From NCBI GenBank assembly GCA_029824495.1, contig JALGXY010000014.1:1-6927 (forward strand): 6,927 nucleotides of DNA, in the 5' to 3' direction. The notes beneath the pieces are model-generated. The model was not told the DNA's origin. It made no database searches and worked only from the letters and a program-made list of their open reading frames with translations. The stretch comes from Fimbriimonadia bacterium (GTDB taxonomy: Bacteria; Armatimonadota; Fimbriimonadia; Fimbriimonadales; Fimbriimonadaceae). The position numbers and the translations under genes are program-made. Of this stretch, positions 5,726 through 6,927 are shown one piece after another (position 1 is the stretch's first letter; the number at the start of each line of letters is the position of its first letter).

Positions 5726-6712
5726 CTACCAGCGGATCAGGTTTGCGCCCCAGACGAGGCCTGCGCCAAATCCGACAGTCATAACGACCATGCCTTTCTT
5801 GAGTCGGCCCTGTTCGACCGCTTCAGCCAGAGCGATCGGGATCGATCCGCCGCTGGTGTTGCCGTAATCCTGCACGTTGATAAAGACTCTCTCTTCGGGC
5901 AGCTCAAGCCGCTCGGCTGCAGCCGTAATGATTCTTGAGTTTGCCTGGTGCGGGACAAACAGGTCGATGTCGCTGGTGTTCATCTCGGCCAGTTCAAGCA
6001 CCTTCATACAGGCATCGCCCATCGCGCCGACGGCAAATCGGTAGACCTCACGCCCATTCATATAGATGTGCGGATTCTTGTCTTCGGACCACTCCCGATC
6101 CTGGGGATAACGAGAACCGCCTGTTTCGAGGGTGATGTGGCAGGCTCCTTCGCCATTGGCGAGCAGCACAGTTTTGATCAGGCCGTGATCGCTGCCTTCG
6201 TGGCCTTCCATAACCACAGCGCCGGCACCGTCTCCAAAGAGGACGCAGGTGGCACGGTCGTTCCAATCCATGAATTTGGTGAGCACATCAACGCCGACGA
6301 CGAGGACTCGCTTGTAGCGCCCTGATTCGATCATCGCCGCTGCTGTGTCAACTGAGTAGATAAAGCCTGCGCAGGCTGCTCCCACATCGAATGCACCTGC
6401 GTTCTTTGCGCCAAGCTTTTCTTGGATCAAGCATGAAGTCGAAGGGAAAGGGTGGTCGCCTGTTACCGTGCCGACAACAATCAGGTCGATTTCATCTGCA
6501 CCGATACCAGCATCCTTAAGGGCTAGAACCGAAGCTTCGTAAGCAAGGTCGCTGGCTGCTTCATCCTGGCCGCAGACCCGCCTCTGTTTGATTCCGGTCC
6601 GCTGCTGGATCCATTCATCATTTGTATCGACGATCTTAGAAAAGTCGTCGTTGGTCATGATGTGAGAAGGGACAGCTTTGCCTATCCCGGTAAATACGGC
6701 TCTGATGCTCAT
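5726..6712 (-). CDS. fabH: Beta-ketoacyl-ACP synthase III (FabH)
   Basis: It condenses acetyl-CoA (or another short acyl-CoA) with malonyl-ACP, the first step of type II fatty acid synthesis in the cytoplasm. The 328 residues are close to the usual 315-335. FTGIGKAVPSHIMTNDDFSK and WIQQRTGIKQRR are the family N-terminus. The catalytic triad is complete: C114 in VGAACAGFIYS, H255 in FVPHQANSRI, and N285 in YGNTSGGSIP. The C-terminal GFGAGLVWGANLIRW is typical. ATG 6712 overlaps the plsX stop as ATGA, with GGAG 8 nt upstream inside plsX, which implies translational coupling. The acyl primer preference (straight or branched) cannot be told from sequence by eye. Confidence 0.97.
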   Translation of the reverse strand: MSIRAVFTGIGKAVPSHIMTNDDFSKIVDTNDEWIQQRTGIKQRRVCGQDEAASDLAYEASVLALKDAGIGADEIDLIVVGTVTGDHPFPSTSCLIQEKLGAKNAGAFDVGAACAGFIYSVDTAAAMIESGRYKRVLVVGVDVLTKFMDWNDRATCVLFGDGAGAVVMEGHEGSDHGLIKTVLLANGEGACHITLETGGSRYPQDREWSEDKNPHIYMNGREVYRFAVGAMGDACMKVLELAEMNTSDIDLFVPHQANSRIITAAAERLELPEERVFINVQDYGNTSGGSIPIALAEAVEQGRLKKGMVVMTVGFGAGLVWGANLIRW

Positions 6713-6927
6713 GCGTTTGACTCCGAAAACTCTTCTTCGATCGAGTGCTTTATTTCGTCCTGCAGGCCTGCTTCAACGGATCTGGCGGCCTGTCGAATGG
6801 CGTTAAGAATTGCCCGGGCGCTGCTTCTGCCATGGCAGATGATGCAGATTCCGTTGAGGCCGAGCAGAGGTGAGCCGCCATGTTCGGCGTAGTCGATCTT
6901 CTTCATCATCGGACGAAGCAGTTTCTT
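6709..6927 (-). CDS. plsX: Phosphate acyltransferase PlsX, C-terminal 72 residues (5' end outside window)
   Basis: PlsX converts acyl-ACP to acyl-phosphate for phospholipid synthesis, at the inner face of the membrane. The visible part runs from the window edge with no start: KKLLRPMMKKIDYAEHGGSP LLGLNGICIICHGRSS matches the conserved PlsX end (YxEYGGAPLLGVNG...GHGRS), then AILNAIRQA. The tail is acidic and ends SESNA. The plsX-fabH order is very common and supports both calls. The ATG at 6909 is internal, not the real start. Confidence 0.93.
   Translation of the reverse strand, partial: KKLLRPMMKKIDYAEHGGSPLLGLNGICIICHGRSSARAILNAIRQAARSVEAGLQDEIKHSIEEEFSESNA

Overview
This is a bacterial chromosomal segment of moderately high GC with seven protein genes. 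One is cut at each edge. The organism cannot be fixed from the sequence alone. Three traits suggest a lineage such as Armatimonadota (Fimbriimonadia-like) or another Deinococcus- or Planctomycetes-like group. These are a Ro60/Rsr protein, very short signal peptides lacking a basic n-region, and a mix of Shine-Dalgarno starts with apparent leaderless starts (TANNNT box 6-7 nt before ATG). This is a tentative inference.

Layout. (1) <1-747, minus strand: N-terminal 249 residues of an exported type I phosphodiesterase/nucleotide pyrophosphatase-like enzyme. (2) 748-1379: a long divergent non-coding region, unusually rich in RNA or DNA secondary structure. It holds a diverged direct repeat with dyads, a predicted three-way-junction fold (780-876), a GATAAT -10 box, a fold that resembles a Y RNA (about 907-987), and several further hairpins. 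(3) 1454-2956, plus strand: a TROVE plus vWA protein, the bacterial Ro60 orthologue Rsr. Its reading frame and similarity extend upstream of the first usable start codon. (4) 2957-3047: two hairpins between convergent genes, a likely bidirectional terminator. (5) 5048-3048, minus strand: a two-gene unit encoding an exported S41-family protein followed by an exported alpha/beta hydrolase. (6) 5165-5722, plus strand: a small HD-domain hydrolase, divergent from the S41 gene. (7) 6927-5726, minus strand: the end of plsX, overlapping fabH by 4 nt. These are the usual phospholipid/fatty-acid initiation genes.

Functionally, the notable unit is the Ro60/Rsr gene with a candidate Y RNA about 0.4 kb upstream on the same strand. 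Rsr proteins in bacteria (e.g. Deinococcus) bind Y RNAs, and the RNAs are often encoded next to rsr. The RNA call rests on two strand motifs resembling the conserved Ro-binding stem (GGCCGAAG and CUUGACC), a compact closed fold, and a -10 box placed so that transcription would start at the base of the stem. The remaining genes are ordinary: lipid synthesis, secreted hydrolases and an HD phosphohydrolase.
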